From contig JANAVB010005597.1 of assembly GCA_029216955.1 (NCBI GenBank), positions 48,028,703 to 48,092,702 on the forward strand: a stretch of 64,000 nt of DNA. The letters run 5' to 3'. This document shows, one piece after another, positions 33,143 through 45,944 of the stretch. This DNA is from Iris pallida. Its lineage: Eukaryota; Streptophyta; Magnoliopsida; Asparagales; Iridaceae. The notes below the pieces were generated by a model. It had not been told where the DNA came from, did no database searches, and was given only the letters and a program-made list of their open reading frames with translations. Every line of letters starts with the position of its first letter. Positions within the stretch are counted from its first letter, which is position 1. A program made the translations under genes and the position numbers.

Positions 33143-35603
33143 ACATACACCACTCAGAACAAGTCTCGTCCTCGAGACTTTCCTGAGGGCAAGTCATCCT
33201 ACCATTTCTATGGCCAAGACTTAATCGTACACATTTCGCCTACGCGTTCCTTCGATTCCGAGCCACGCTCGCACTATTATCAATCTTTACTTCAACACGA
33301 TTTCAAGATCTCGACACACTCCCATATTTCAAGCCTTGCTTGAACTAGTCGTATCACTTGGCTGGATCGTGCATGCATTCCAAGCGTCCCCAGAATACCT
33401 GCATTCAGCCAAGCCGCATGATAGAAAATTTGTCATTCTCACTCGAGTCGCATCGTGCACATACCCAAGCGTCCCTGAAATCCTCAAGATCAATCCTTCG
33501 ACTGATAACTCATGAAACATGGCGTCTCGCCTAACCGCTAGGCCATTTCTTTTCGAGGCTAAGTCAATGTCAGGATTGGAATCATAGTTCCCCAACAATA
33601 ATGCCAACACTGACCCCTATCCTAGGGTCAAACCAGAGTCGATCATATGGGGTCTTCTACCCCAACTCGCGTCACTCAAATTTCTAAACATCAAGCACGA
33701 TCACCTAATTCGTATTATGGCACGCATTGTGTATATTCAAATTCCTTCAATTCACCAATTCTAACCAATTCATGTATTCGATCACGAGGTCGTCTCGCTC
33801 GACAATACGTTGCGCCCCAATCTCACGCGAGTCCGATTATCCACGGCGGTTCATGAATCACCACGCAACGCTCCCGCGGAATAATCATTCTCATCGGGGC
33901 GTAACTCTTGTTTGAGTTTAGACTCATTCATTCTCGATACGCGGATTGGACCTACTCAATCCTCAAGTTCAATCGACAAGCACACCAATTCAATCTCGAG
34001 TCTAACTTCGTGTCAAGCCACAAGTCAAAGCACAATCTGTCGCACCGCACAAGTTCGACCACTCCCGCTGTATGAATCACCATACCAGCGCTCACGCAGA
34101 GTGATCGCCCTAATCGGTGTGACGCATGTGCGAGGCTGGAGTAGCGCTCGCATAAGACAAGAACATCAACATTGTGGTTGTCGACGAAGAAAATCCAAAC
34201 ATTCCAGTTTTCATCCAAGCCAAGTTCGATAGTTCGATCGTCATTCGTTCAACTTAGAAAGTCCTCGAGCCAAGTCTATCCTTTCCTCGACACATTTTTA
34301 ATATTTCAAGTATAGCGTCCAACGGAACAATGACATTTGCACGACCGTCATTCGCCGAGTCAGAGTGCCCCCGAGTTATCGCATATCGATCTTTGATACG
34401 CCTCAATACCATCGATGATATGCGTAACCTGACGATCTTCCTTTGCAACCAATTTCGAGTCGTGCGTTGATGCTGTTGTCCGAGTTGGATATTCCTCAAT
34501 TTTCTCAATACTCAAGATCAAGTTCAGTCGCTTTTCCTCAAGCTCGTTTCGAGATCATTATTCAAAACTCAAGTCGCATTTCAGTTGTATCAATCCGATA
34601 TCGCACGTACGATCCTCTAAGTTTCCTCGATCAAGACCATTCATTTTCATTCATCGTTCCGAATTGTTTTCTAACTCGCATTGCTCATTCACAAGTTGTC
34701 CGAACGAGATGCTCGTTCGGGACATTCGAGGTCACGACCAACTAAGCGTGACGCGTTCTAACGCTTTGCGCGATCGCATCGCCTTGCCGACATACTCGTA
34801 ATCCTCAATATTCATTCGAACAATTTCCAAGACAAACCATACACCACTCGGACTCGAGCCACTCGACTAGTCGTCGACACTCATTCTTATTCTTCTCCGA
34901 ACCTATCACATACACCACTCGGATTCAAGCCATACGATCTAGTCCTCAATCACATTCGCGTCATTCGCTAAGATATCCTTCAGATTCGTTCGACGAATCG
35001 CTAGCGTAGTCGCTCGCGTCATACCGACGCACTAAGTTGTTCGCACTATATCTTCGAAATCCAAATCAATCTTCCGTGTACGTCTAAGTATTAATCAGAT
35101 AGCGTTCCTATCGATAGACACTCTAAGTGCATCTCCGTTCCCGACCGAACGATACTTAATATCGCTCGCGACTCGTTTGCACCAAAAGGTCGAGGTGCGC
35201 GACGCGAAACACAACTTAGCCAAAAGGCCGTGTGCATAGCCATCCTGTGTGGACTATATTCCGAGTTTGCATGCTCAATTGTTAGGGTCGACGTTTGGTC
35301 TAATTAGGCATGCATGCAACTTGCTAAGGTCGACGTAGTACTATTCGGGCACACGCGCGACTTGCTAACATTAGCACGTGTTTTCAATCGAGTCAAGTTT
35401 GCAACGTTCGGCACAAAGGCCTTGCCTATCGATGCGTTTGAGTGAACGCTTGTACGAGCTTTCAAAAATATTTAGACTTATTGTATGGACATGCCGAGGG
35501 ACAATCGAGAGAGAGCACGCACTTCATTATCAACGACGAGCTTTCAAAACTGAGAAATTCGACATGAAGTCCAAGGACGTAAAGCCGTGCTCTGATACCA
35601 TTA
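33143..35603 (-). other. Family D internal region 1, non-coding
   Basis: 2461 bp with only short open frames, none resembling retroelement proteins. Starts with a CACTCAGAACAAGTCTCGTCC block next to the 3' LTR that is shared with families E and D2. It lacks about 71 bp present in internal region 2 (about 38270-38340). Confidence 0.85.
35589..35600 (-). promoter_or_regulatory. Primer binding site, internal region 1
   Basis: On the minus strand TGGTATCAGAGC, the exact initiator-Met tRNA complement, three bases from the LTR 2 end. Confidence 0.92.
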
Positions 35604-37932
35604 TGTCACGCCCCGCTCCCGTAGGAGCGATCGTCCTCGCTAAGGCGTGATGCCGCACGAGCCTAGATTGCGCTCGTGCAAGGCGGGTTCCATAACGGCC
35701 GATTACAGCGGCTGCGACGGGGTCGTCGCACAGAAGTCCCGTGCAGAGACATTGATTTATAGCAGCAGAATTAGAACCAAACACATGAACACAAGTCATT
35801 CACAAGAATTTTCTTTATTGATATTGAAACAACGGTTACATTGGGGGCACAAGGCCAAGATTACAATCACTCCAATACACTCGTCTCACATTACAAATCG
35901 CTCAGCTCTCTCTCATCTCTCGATACATATTTGTCGATCCAGCGGAAGCTTCGGAAGGCGATGTCCATACATTATGTCCTGTATAAGTCTTCAGTTCACG
36001 CGGCCGCACGCTTCGACTCGCCAAGGAACTTCGTGCCTCGGCGCATCCAAGCGAGATCCACGCCACGAGCTTCTACCTGTGCCTGCACATGAAACACTGT
36101 GTGGGTGTCAGTACCACTGTACTGGTGGAGTGAGCTCCTCGCCCACCCATACAAAACCTACACGTTCATTTACTTTGTGCAACATAAACCCTTGTTCGAT
36201 TGTCTTTCTATTCTTGCCTTAGGATCAGTTTTAGGACCGGCGCCTTAGCGCAACTTGTGTGTCAGAACCATCCCGTGCTTGTAATGTCAACGTTAACTCA
36301 TACTTTGTATCTAGACCACTCCTCGTGCCAACAATGTTAACCTATCAAGTCGTGTTTGCCTTACGGCCAAAATCAGGGACGCAACTACACGATAGACTTC
36401 ATTTCCATGTGACCGTGCTATCGTACTGATAACATCCTTATCTTTAAGTCTCGAAACCTTGTCGTTTTCTTACAATGTCAATATATCGACTCAGACTTGT
36501 CTTGTGACAACGCGGCCGTGCCTCGTATTTTGAGGTCGTGCCCAGCTACTCGACATAACTTTCAACCAACTTGCCCTACGGCCCTTCTCGACTTTACACT
36601 CGACGCCACCACTCGTGCCGAAGCACAACGCCTACGTTGATACCCAATCTTAGGCCCAACATTATGCTTTTAACTTTGTACACATGCCTTTAACTCGACT
36701 CCTTGATATAGCACACTCAATACTCGACTAAATCCAAAGGCACACTCGCGGATTGTCGCCGCCATGCCGACATCTATATGAACTTGGTCACTAGCACGAC
36801 AAGCTATATAGGACCTCCATTGGATATTAGGGTACGTTCGTAAATAACGAGGCGCGAACTCGCCGAATTTCCCCTAATACCCGCTCTACGGCGCACCCCT
36901 TGGGTAGGTCGCACCCCGTCCAAGGGTCCCGTAAGCACGTGTTCCTCCTAGGCCAGATCAGTCCCATGGCGGCGGCAACTGTCTGAGGAACAAAATCAAA
37001 ACCCTTGTGCACCGGTACACAAGTTGTCCAATGACCATGCAGACTCGACCCACTTCCTCATTTCTGGACCGTTTCATACTTCTCAATGTGGATAGGAACG
37101 CGAGACTCCCGATCGAGGGACCGCCTCGAACTACTTAACGTGGATAGGAACGCGAGACTCCCAACCGAGGGACCGCCTCGAACTTCTTTGAACTCGAGGG
37201 AACGACTACTACGTAGCCTTCCAACTTAACTTAAACCAACGTGTTCCTTAGATGCCATAGACCGTGGCTAACTTTCCAATAAACCAACCGTGGCTCGTGC
37301 CTCTAAACCGATTCGTGTTCTACGCAACGCTATTGCCTAAATCATACTTCATATGATGGGCCTTGGGGTCGTGGGACGATTTATCTTGACAACCGCAGAA
37401 TGAGCGGGACAGCACGTAGACTAACTTAGGTTGACCGGCATACCTTGCCTAACCCACTCAAGCCTACAACATAACCCAAGGGACGAGCAAAGGCTATGCC
37501 AAGCCTTGCGGGACAGGACCGTGCATGCTTTAGCAAGCATTTGTGCGGGCGACGCCTATAACTTAGGCTAACTCTCAGCTTTTGCACCGAAGACCAATTT
37601 TCCTTCTCCCAAGCCACGGGACGAAGGACCGAGTGTCATTTTCAAAGCACGCCGTGCACCAACTCTAAGCCGACCGTGGGACGTTTTCCATGTTCTAACT
37701 CGATTCAAACCGTCGGGATTATTCCCTTAGCTATGTGGATGCGTAGCTTTTATTATCAAGCCTAACTTGTGCAAGTTGAAAACACGATTTATTATGTGAA
37801 GGCAAAGATGAGGAGAGTTCACCGAAACTACCCCACCTGAGCGATGTCTCCGAGCAAGCCGTTGCAAGGCTAAGACCGAACGCCGTCGGCGTTTCGATTC
37901 CTCCGATTGACTTTGCGGGACGGGGCACTACA
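35604..37932 (-). repeat. Family D LTR 2 (middle LTR)
   Basis: 2329 bp and not flanked by its own target duplication. It carries two private C-to-T or G-to-A changes near 36029 and 36406, compared with LTRs 1 and 3. It works as 3' LTR for one unit and 5' LTR for the other. Confidence 0.93.
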
Positions 37933-40464
37933 ACATACACCACTCAGAACAAGTCTCGTCCTCGAGACTTTCCTGAGGGCAAGTCATCCTACCATTTCTA
38001 TGGCCAAGACTTAATCGTACACATTTCGCCTACGCGTTCCTTCGATTCCGAGCCACGCTCGCACTATTATCAATCTTTACTTCAACACGATTTCAAGATC
38101 TCGACACACTCCCATATTTCAAGCCTTGCTTGAACTAGTCGTATCACTTGGCTGGATCGTGCATGCATTCCAAGCGTCCCCAGAATACCTGCATTCAGCC
38201 AAGCCGCATGATAGAAAATTTGTCATTCTCACTCGAGTCGCATCGTGCACATACCCAAGCGTCCCTGAATATATGCATGTCAGCCGAGTCTCGTGAGCAG
38301 GGTTTCCTATATTCGTGGTTCATGCTATCCATCCATGCCAATCCTCAAGATCAATCCTTCGACTGATAACTCATGAAACATGGCGTCTCGCCTAACCGCT
38401 AGGCCATTTCTTTTCGAGGCTAAGTCAATGTCAGGATTGGAATCATAGTTCCCCAACAATAATGCCAACACTGACCCCTATCCTAGGGTCAAACCAGAGT
38501 CGATCATATGGGGTCTTCTACCCCAACTCGCGTCACTCAAATTTCTAAACATCAAGCACGATCACCTAATTCGTATTATGGCACGCATTGTGTATATTCA
38601 AATTCCTTCAATTCACCAATTCTAACCAATTCATGTATTCGATCACGAGGTCGTCTCGCTCGACAATACGTTGCGCCCCAATCTCACGCGAGTCCGATTA
38701 TCCACGGCGGTTCATGAATCACCATGCAACGCTCCCGCGGAATAATCATTCTCATCGGGGCGTAACTCTTGTTTGAGTTTAGACTCATTCATTCTCGATA
38801 CGCGGATTGGACCTACTCAATCCTCAAGTTCAATCGACAAGCACACCAATTCAATCTCGAGTCTAACTTCGTGTCAAGCCACAAGTCAAAGCACAATCTG
38901 TCGCACCGCACAAGTTCGACCACTCCCGCTGTATGAATCACCATACCAGCGCTCACGCAGAGTGATCGCCCTAATCGGTGTGACGCATGTGCGAGGCTGG
39001 AGTAGCGCTCGCATAAGACAAGAACATCAACATTGTGGTTGTCGACGAAGAAAATCCAAACATTCCAGTTTTCATCCAAGCCAAGTTCGATAGTTCGATC
39101 GTCATTCGTTCAACTTAGAAAGTCCTCGAGCCAAGTCTATCCTTTCCTCGACACATTTTTAATATTTCAAGTATAGCGTCCAACGGAACAATGACATTTG
39201 CACGACCGTCATTCGCCGAGTCAGAGTGCCCCCGAGTTATCGTATATCGATCTTTGATACGCCTCAATACCATCGATGATATGCGTAACCTGACGATCTT
39301 CCTTTGCAACCAATTTCGAGTCGTGCGTTGATGCTGTTGTCCGAGTTGGATATTCCTCAATTTTCTCAATACTCAAGATCAAGTTCAGTCGCTTTTCCTC
39401 AAGCTCGTTTCGAGATCATTATTCAAAACTCAAGTCGCATTTCAGTTGTATCAATCCGATATCGCACGTACGATCCTCTAAGTTTCCTCGATCAAGACCA
39501 TTCATTTTCATTCATCGTTCCGAATTGTTTTCTAACTCGCATTGCTCATTCACAAGTTGTCCGAACGAGATGCTCGTTCGGGACATTCGAGGTCACGACC
39601 AACTAAGCGTGACGCGTTCTAACGCTTTGCGCGATCGCATCGCCTTGCCGACATACTCGTAATCCTCAATATTCATTCGAACAATTTCCAAGACAAACCA
39701 TACACCACTCGGACTCGAGCCACTCGACTAGTCGTCGACACTCATTCTTATTCTTCTCCGAACCTATCACATACACCACTCGGATTCAAGCCATACGATC
39801 TAGTCCTCAATCACATTCGCGTCATTCGCTAAGATATCCTTCAGATTCGTTCGACGAATCGCTAGCGTAGTCGCTCGCGTCATACCGACGCACTAAGTTG
39901 TTCGCACTATATCTTCGAAATCCAAATCAATCTTCCGTGTACGTCTAAGTATTAATCAGATAGCGTTCCTATCGATAGACACTCTAAGTGCATCTCCGTT
40001 CCCGACCGAACGATACTTAATATCGCTCGCGACTCGTTTGCACCAAAAGGTCGAGGTGCGCGACGCGAAACACAACTTAGCCAAAAGGCCGTGTGCATAG
40101 CCATCCTGTGTGGACTATATTCCGAGTTTGCATGCTCAATTGTTAGGGTCGACGTTTGGTCTAATTAGGCATGCATGCAACTTGCTAAGGTCGACGTAGT
40201 ACTATTCGGGCACACGCGCGACTTGCTAACATTAGCACGTGTTTTCAATCGAGTCAAGTTTGCAACGTTCGGCACAAAGGCCTTGCCTATCGATGCGTTT
40301 GAGTGAACGCTTGTACGAGCTTTCAAAAATATTTAGACTTATTGTATGGACATGCCGAGGGACAATCGAGAGAGAGCACGCACTTCATTATCAACGACGA
40401 GCTTTCAAAACTGAGAAATTCGACATGAAGTCCAAGGACGTAAAGCCGTGCTCTGATACCATTA
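37933..40464 (-). other. Family D internal region 2, non-coding
   Basis: 2532 bp, nearly identical to internal region 1 except for about 71 extra bases at 38270-38340 and a few substitutions (for example near 38725 and 39242). No retroelement protein is encoded. Confidence 0.85.
40450..40461 (-). promoter_or_regulatory. Primer binding site, internal region 2
   Basis: On the minus strand TGGTATCAGAGC, exact match to the initiator-Met tRNA complement, three bases from the LTR 3 end. This is the primer site of the outermost, 5' unit. Confidence 0.92.
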
Positions 40465-42793
40465 TGTCACGCCCCGCTCCCGTAGGAGCGATCGTCCTCG
40501 CTAAGGCGTGATGCCGCACGAGCCTAGATTGCGCTCGTGCAAGGCGGGTTCCATAACGGCCGATTACAGCGGCTGCGACGGGGTCGTCGCACAGAAGTCC
40601 CGTGCAGAGACATTGATTTATAGCAGCAGAATTAGAACCAAACACATGAACACAAGTCATTCACAAGAATTTTCTTTATTGATATTGAAACAACGGTTAC
40701 ATTGGGGGCACAAGGCCAAGATTACAATCACTCCAATACACTCGTCTCACATTACAAATCGCTCAGCTCTCTCTCATCTCTCGATACATATTTGTCGATC
40801 CAGCGGAAGCTTCGGAAGGCGATGTCCATACATTATGTCCTGTATAAGTCTTCAGTTCACGCGGCCGCACGCTTCGACTCGCCAAGGAACTCCGTGCCTC
40901 GGCGCATCCAAGCGAGATCCACGCCACGAGCTTCTACCTGTGCCTGCACATGAAACACTGTGTGGGTGTCAGTACCACTGTACTGGTGGAGTGAGCTCCT
41001 CGCCCACCCATACAAAACCTACACGTTCATTTACTTTGTGCAACATAAACCCTTGTTCGATTGTCTTTCTATTCTTGCCTTAGGATCAGTTTTAGGACCG
41101 GCGCCTTAGCGCAACTTGTGTGTCAGAACCATCCCGTGCTTGTAATGTCAACGTTAACTCATACTTTGTATCTAGACCACTCCTCGTGCCAACAATGTTA
41201 ACCTATCAAGTCGTGTTTGCCTTACGGCCAAAATCAGGGACGCAACTACACGATAGACTTCATTTCCGTGTGACCGTGCTATCGTACTGATAACATCCTT
41301 ATCTTTAAGTCTCGAAACCTTGTCGTTTTCTTACAATGTCAATATATCGACTCAGACTTGTCTTGTGACAACGCGGCCGTGCCTCGTATTTTGAGGTCGT
41401 GCCCAGCTACTCGACATAACTTTCAACCAACTTGCCCTACGGCCCTTCTCGACTTTACACTCGACGCCACCACTCGTGCCGAAGCACAACGCCTACGTTG
41501 ATACCCAATCTTAGGCCCAACATTATGCTTTTAACTTTGTACACATGCCTTTAACTCGACTCCTTGATATAGCACACTCAATACTCGACTAAATCCAAAG
41601 GCACACTCGCGGATTGTCGCCGCCATGCCGACATCTATATGAACTTGGTCACTAGCACGACAAGCTATATAGGACCTCCATTGGATATTAGGGTACGTTC
41701 GTAAATAACGAGGCGCGAACTCGCCGAATTTCCCCTAATACCCGCTCTACGGCGCACCCCTTGGGTAGGTCGCACCCCGTCCAAGGGTCCCGTAAGCACG
41801 TGTTCCTCCTAGGCCAGATCAGTCCCATGGCGGCGGCAACTGTCTGAGGAACAAAATCAAAACCCTTGTGCACCGGTACACAAGTTGTCCAATGACCATG
41901 CAGACTCGACCCACTTCCTCATTTCTGGACCGTTTCATACTTCTCAATGTGGATAGGAACGCGAGACTCCCGATCGAGGGACCGCCTCGAACTACTTAAC
42001 GTGGATAGGAACGCGAGACTCCCAACCGAGGGACCGCCTCGAACTTCTTTGAACTCGAGGGAACGACTACTACGTAGCCTTCCAACTTAACTTAAACCAA
42101 CGTGTTCCTTAGATGCCATAGACCGTGGCTAACTTTCCAATAAACCAACCGTGGCTCGTGCCTCTAAACCGATTCGTGTTCTACGCAACGCTATTGCCTA
42201 AATCATACTTCATATGATGGGCCTTGGGGTCGTGGGACGATTTATCTTGACAACCGCAGAATGAGCGGGACAGCACGTAGACTAACTTAGGTTGACCGGC
42301 ATACCTTGCCTAACCCACTCAAGCCTACAACATAACCCAAGGGACGAGCAAAGGCTATGCCAAGCCTTGCGGGACAGGACCGTGCATGCTTTAGCAAGCA
42401 TTTGTGCGGGCGACGCCTATAACTTAGGCTAACTCTCAGCTTTTGCACCGAAGACCAATTTTCCTTCTCCCAAGCCACGGGACGAAGGACCGAGTGTCAT
42501 TTTCAAAGCACGCCGTGCACCAACTCTAAGCCGACCGTAGGACGTTTTCCATGTTCTAACTCGATTCAAACCGTCGGGATTATTCCCTTAGCTATGTGGA
42601 TGCGTAGCTTTTATTATCAAGCCTAACTTGTGCAAGTTGAAAACACGATTTATTATGTGAAGGCAAAGATGAGGAGAGTTCACCGAAACTACCCCACCTG
42701 AGCGATGTCTCCGAGCAAGCCGTTGCAAGGCTAAGACCGAACGCCGTCGGCGTTTCGATTCCTCCGATTGACTTTGCGGGACGGGGCACTACA
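40465..42793 (-). repeat. Family D LTR 3 (5' LTR)
   Basis: 2329 bp. I noticed one private change, CCGTAGGACG near 42539 where the other two read CCGTGGGACG. Followed directly by the right ATAGT duplication. Confidence 0.93.
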
Positions 42794-42798
42794 ATAGT

Positions 42799-45398
42799 CG
42801 AATATGGAGAGGCAGAGTCCGACTATCTTTCGAGCAACTGATTGTTCTAGAGCTTACTAATAAAGGAGGCCTGAAAATTATGGTCGGGGCCGTGTACGGT
42901 CACAACGACAGGAGATCGAGAAGCAAGCTGTGGGAGGATATCATTAAGATATCCGTCGAGGTGGGCAATCATACTCCGATGATTCTCAGTGGAGATTTTA
43001 ATGCCATATTATCGGCTTATGAGAAAGAAGGAGGCAGGCCGGTGCCACCTAATATTCTGGCGGATTTCCAAAATTGTATTACGAGCGCGGGTCTTGTGTG
43101 CATGGAAAGGACGGGTCAGGTATGGTCTTGGAATAATAGTTCGATATCAAATCGGGTAGCATGTCAACTGGATAGAGCCATATGCAACTTGAAATGGATT
43201 GAGGTATTCCCCAACGCCAGAGCCGAGGGGCTCCCGAGGGGTACGAGTGATCACGCACCCATCTTAGTTCGACTGGTTAACACTATCAAATCAGGGAGGC
43301 GCCCTTTCAGGTATTCTAACGCATGGAAGTTAATAGAAGGCTATGAGATGGCTGTTCACAGAGGGCTTCACTCTGAAATTGCGGGAACCCCCCAATTCCG
43401 TCTTATTCGAGCTCTTAAGCTCGTGAAGAAGGATTTAAGGGACTGGAATATTAGGAGGCCGAAACAACCTCTGGAGGAGAAGGCTACGAAGCTCCAGGAG
43501 ATACATGATGGTCTCATAGCTAGACCTTTCGACCACGAACTGACCCGACAAGAGTCGGTCATCCAAGAGGAAGTGCGACGTCTTCGATTCCAAGTGCGCA
43601 TGGTTAAAAGACGGGGACAGGTGCTCGAAATTCTTCCATGCTACGGTAAAGGCTCGACAGTACCGTAACTCGACGGCTCCCCTGATTGGTGCTGATGGTG
43701 CAGTGGCCGCCCAACCTGATAATCTTAGCGACGCTGCTGTTGCGTACTTCCAGGAACTTTATAACTCAAAGGAAGGAGATGAAGATGGACCAGACATTGT
43801 ACTTAAACGCCTGGTTACTGAGGCTGGAAATGCAGGCCTCCGCATGAGAGTTCGAATGGAGGAAGTAGAAGAGGTCATAAAGCGAGCTGACCCGGACAAG
43901 TCCCCTGGCCCGGACGGTTTCAACGCTTCTTTTTTCAAGCATCATTGGACCCAGCTGAAGGACCTTGTCCTTGAAGTGGTGGATGATTTCTTCGCCACGG
44001 GAAGGCTCATCCGAGAAATCAATCACACTTTTCTCGTTCTAATTCCTAAGAAGGAAGGAGCTTCGGATATTGGAGATTTTCGACCGATCGCCTGTTGTAA
44101 TTTTATTTATAAAATTATTACTCATATCATGTGCAACAGGATGCAGGGAATCATGCAGGAGCTTATCTCGGCTAACCAGGTGGCGTTCATCAAAGGGCAG
44201 GCTATCGGCGAAAATTGCCTCCTGGCGCACGAAATGGTTCGCGAGTTCAACAAGACTGGAAAAGGGAAAGGGTACATCAAACTAGATTTGCGGAAGGCCT
44301 ACGATACTGTGAACAGAAGTTTTTTATGCAAGATTCTCAGGGGCATGGGATTCGACCACTGGTGGATCGACAGGATTGAAGAGTGTATCTCCACTCCTAC
44401 TTATTCTGTTATTATGAATGGTCAGCCTAAGGGGTACTTCAGTAGTAGCCGCGGTCTTCGACAGGGGGACCCTCTCTCCCTTATCTATTCACTATCGTCA
44501 TGGAATATTTCACGTGTTTGATAGATGTGGAGGTTTTCAGGAGAAATATCACGCCATTGTACCGTCGAGTCAGCCCAGTTGTCTTCCATCTCATATACGC
44601 CGATGATTTGCTTGTTTTCTTGGAGCCTACGGAAAATGGAATTACTGCTCTGTTGCGGATACTTCAAGTGTTCAAGAGGAGGGCGGGTTTGGCCCTCAAT
44701 AAAGCTAAGTCTCAGATTTTCTTCAGTAAAGACTGTCCGCAACAAACTCATTGGTCGGATAGACTTGAGATTGGGCAGGGACAACTTCCGGTGCGATATC
44801 TCGGCATTCCCCTGTCTATTAATCATGTGTCTAACATGGATTGCAAGGGGCTGATCAGATATGTTCAGGGCCGTCTTGAAGGTTGGCAATCCCAACTACT
44901 CTCATTCGGAGGTCACATAGAATTGGTGCGATCGGTAATTTGGGCGATTACCGGCTATTGGTTCCAGGCTGCAGTTATTCCGACGGGTACAGTTAAAGAA
45001 ATAGAACGTATATGTGCGAATTTTGTCTGGAGAGGGGGACTTCATGCTATTAGATGGGAGGAACTATGTCAGTCGAAGGAGGAGGGCGGTATTGGGTTGC
45101 AGTCGCTCAAGACTTTAAGAGAGGTGGCCAAACTACGGATGGCTTGGAAATGCTTGACAGGGACGTCCATGTGGGCAAGCTGGATGCGCGCGCGGTATGG
45201 GTCTAACGAAAATTTCTGGGTCCTGGCGCATAATAATAACTATTCTGTTCCATTCAAGAATATATTAGCGCAGAGAGAAAATTTGAAATCATGTATTGTC
45301 CGCGTCATCCACAATGGTCGCGCGACAAACTTATGGAAGGACCCGTGGCTTGGAAAGCAAAGTCTCATCCGCAATAGTCATACAAAATGTAAATTTGT

Positions 45399-45401
<3 letters not shown>
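42799..45401 (+). pseudogene. LINE ORF2, endonuclease end and reverse transcriptase
   Basis: Continuation of ORF2 after the D insertion. Endonuclease motifs GDFNAIL and SDHAPIL lie at about 42990-43260. The RT region follows (LVLIPKKEG, DFRPIACCN, FIKGQAIGENCLLAHEM, KLDLRKAYD, GLRQGDPLS, and YADDLLVF with the catalytic Asp pair, about 44600), then LGIPLS and the WRGGLHAIRWEELC region. Frames change near 43602 and at about 44480, where one C appears lost just after the GLRQGDP motif. The frame finally runs into a TA tract at 45402. The polymerase cannot be made from this copy. Confidence 0.9.
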
Positions 45402-45489
<88 letters not shown>

Positions 45490-45528
45490 GGCAGTAGATA
45501 TCCCCTCCCCGAAATTGAATTTTAGGCA

Positions 45529-45619
<91 letters not shown>

Positions 45620-45746
45620 TTGTATATGGGTGCAGGTATACGCATATATATCAATAATATACGTGTGTAAATATGTGTATATATGTATATATATAAATAC
45701 ATTAATGATTATATATATATAGAGTTATATATATGCTTATATATAT
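45402..45746. repeat. Long (TA)n tracts after LINE
   Basis: TA tracts at 45402-45486 and 45530-45611 are separated by a 43-bp unique spacer beginning TTTAGGCAGTAG. Then comes degenerate TA-rich sequence to about 45746. The word TTTTAGGCAGTA/TTTAGGCAGTA occurs at both spacer edges, as if the tract had been interrupted by a small duplication. No gene is present. Confidence 0.93.
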
Positions 45747-45910
45747 TGATAGGCCAGAGGCCCATCAGCCAAGCCCTTACATTCCAACCCAGCCCGACAA
45801 GCCCATCACTTAAACCTCCCCAGCCCGATGCACTAAGGTCAGCCGGCCTAGCTGAACCCAGCAGAGACACCCCTGCTGCGAACACAGGGACTCCTATCCT
45901 GACCCGTCCG

Positions 45911-45944
<34 letters not shown>

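Larger units (their letters stand above)
30814..42793 (-). mobile_element. Family D three-LTR, two-internal element
   Basis: Order on the + strand is LTR 30814-33142, internal 33143-35603, LTR 35604-37932, internal 37933-40464, LTR 40465-42793. All LTRs are 2329 bp, start TGTCACGCCCCG and end GGGGCACTACA. Both internal regions have a perfect Met-tRNA primer site at the same end, so the element reads on the minus strand. The block is flanked by ATAGT duplications. The internal regions have no gag, protease, RT or integrase, so the element is non-autonomous and LARD-like. Only a handful of substitutions separate the copies, so both insertion and duplication are recent. Confidence 0.95.
28872..45401 (+). 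mobile_element. L1-type LINE, split by family D element, 3' truncated
   Basis: Contains ORF1 (28872-30560) and ORF2 (30596-30808 and 42799-45401). ORF2 is separated by the 12-kb LTR element at 30814-42793, whose ATAGT duplication is LINE sequence. The 5' end abuts a TA tract and the ORF2 frame runs straight into another TA tract at 45402, before the expected zf-RVT end. No poly-A tail or target duplication is visible, so the 3' end has been lost or replaced. ORF2 has several frameshifts, so the copy is dead. Confidence 0.88.
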
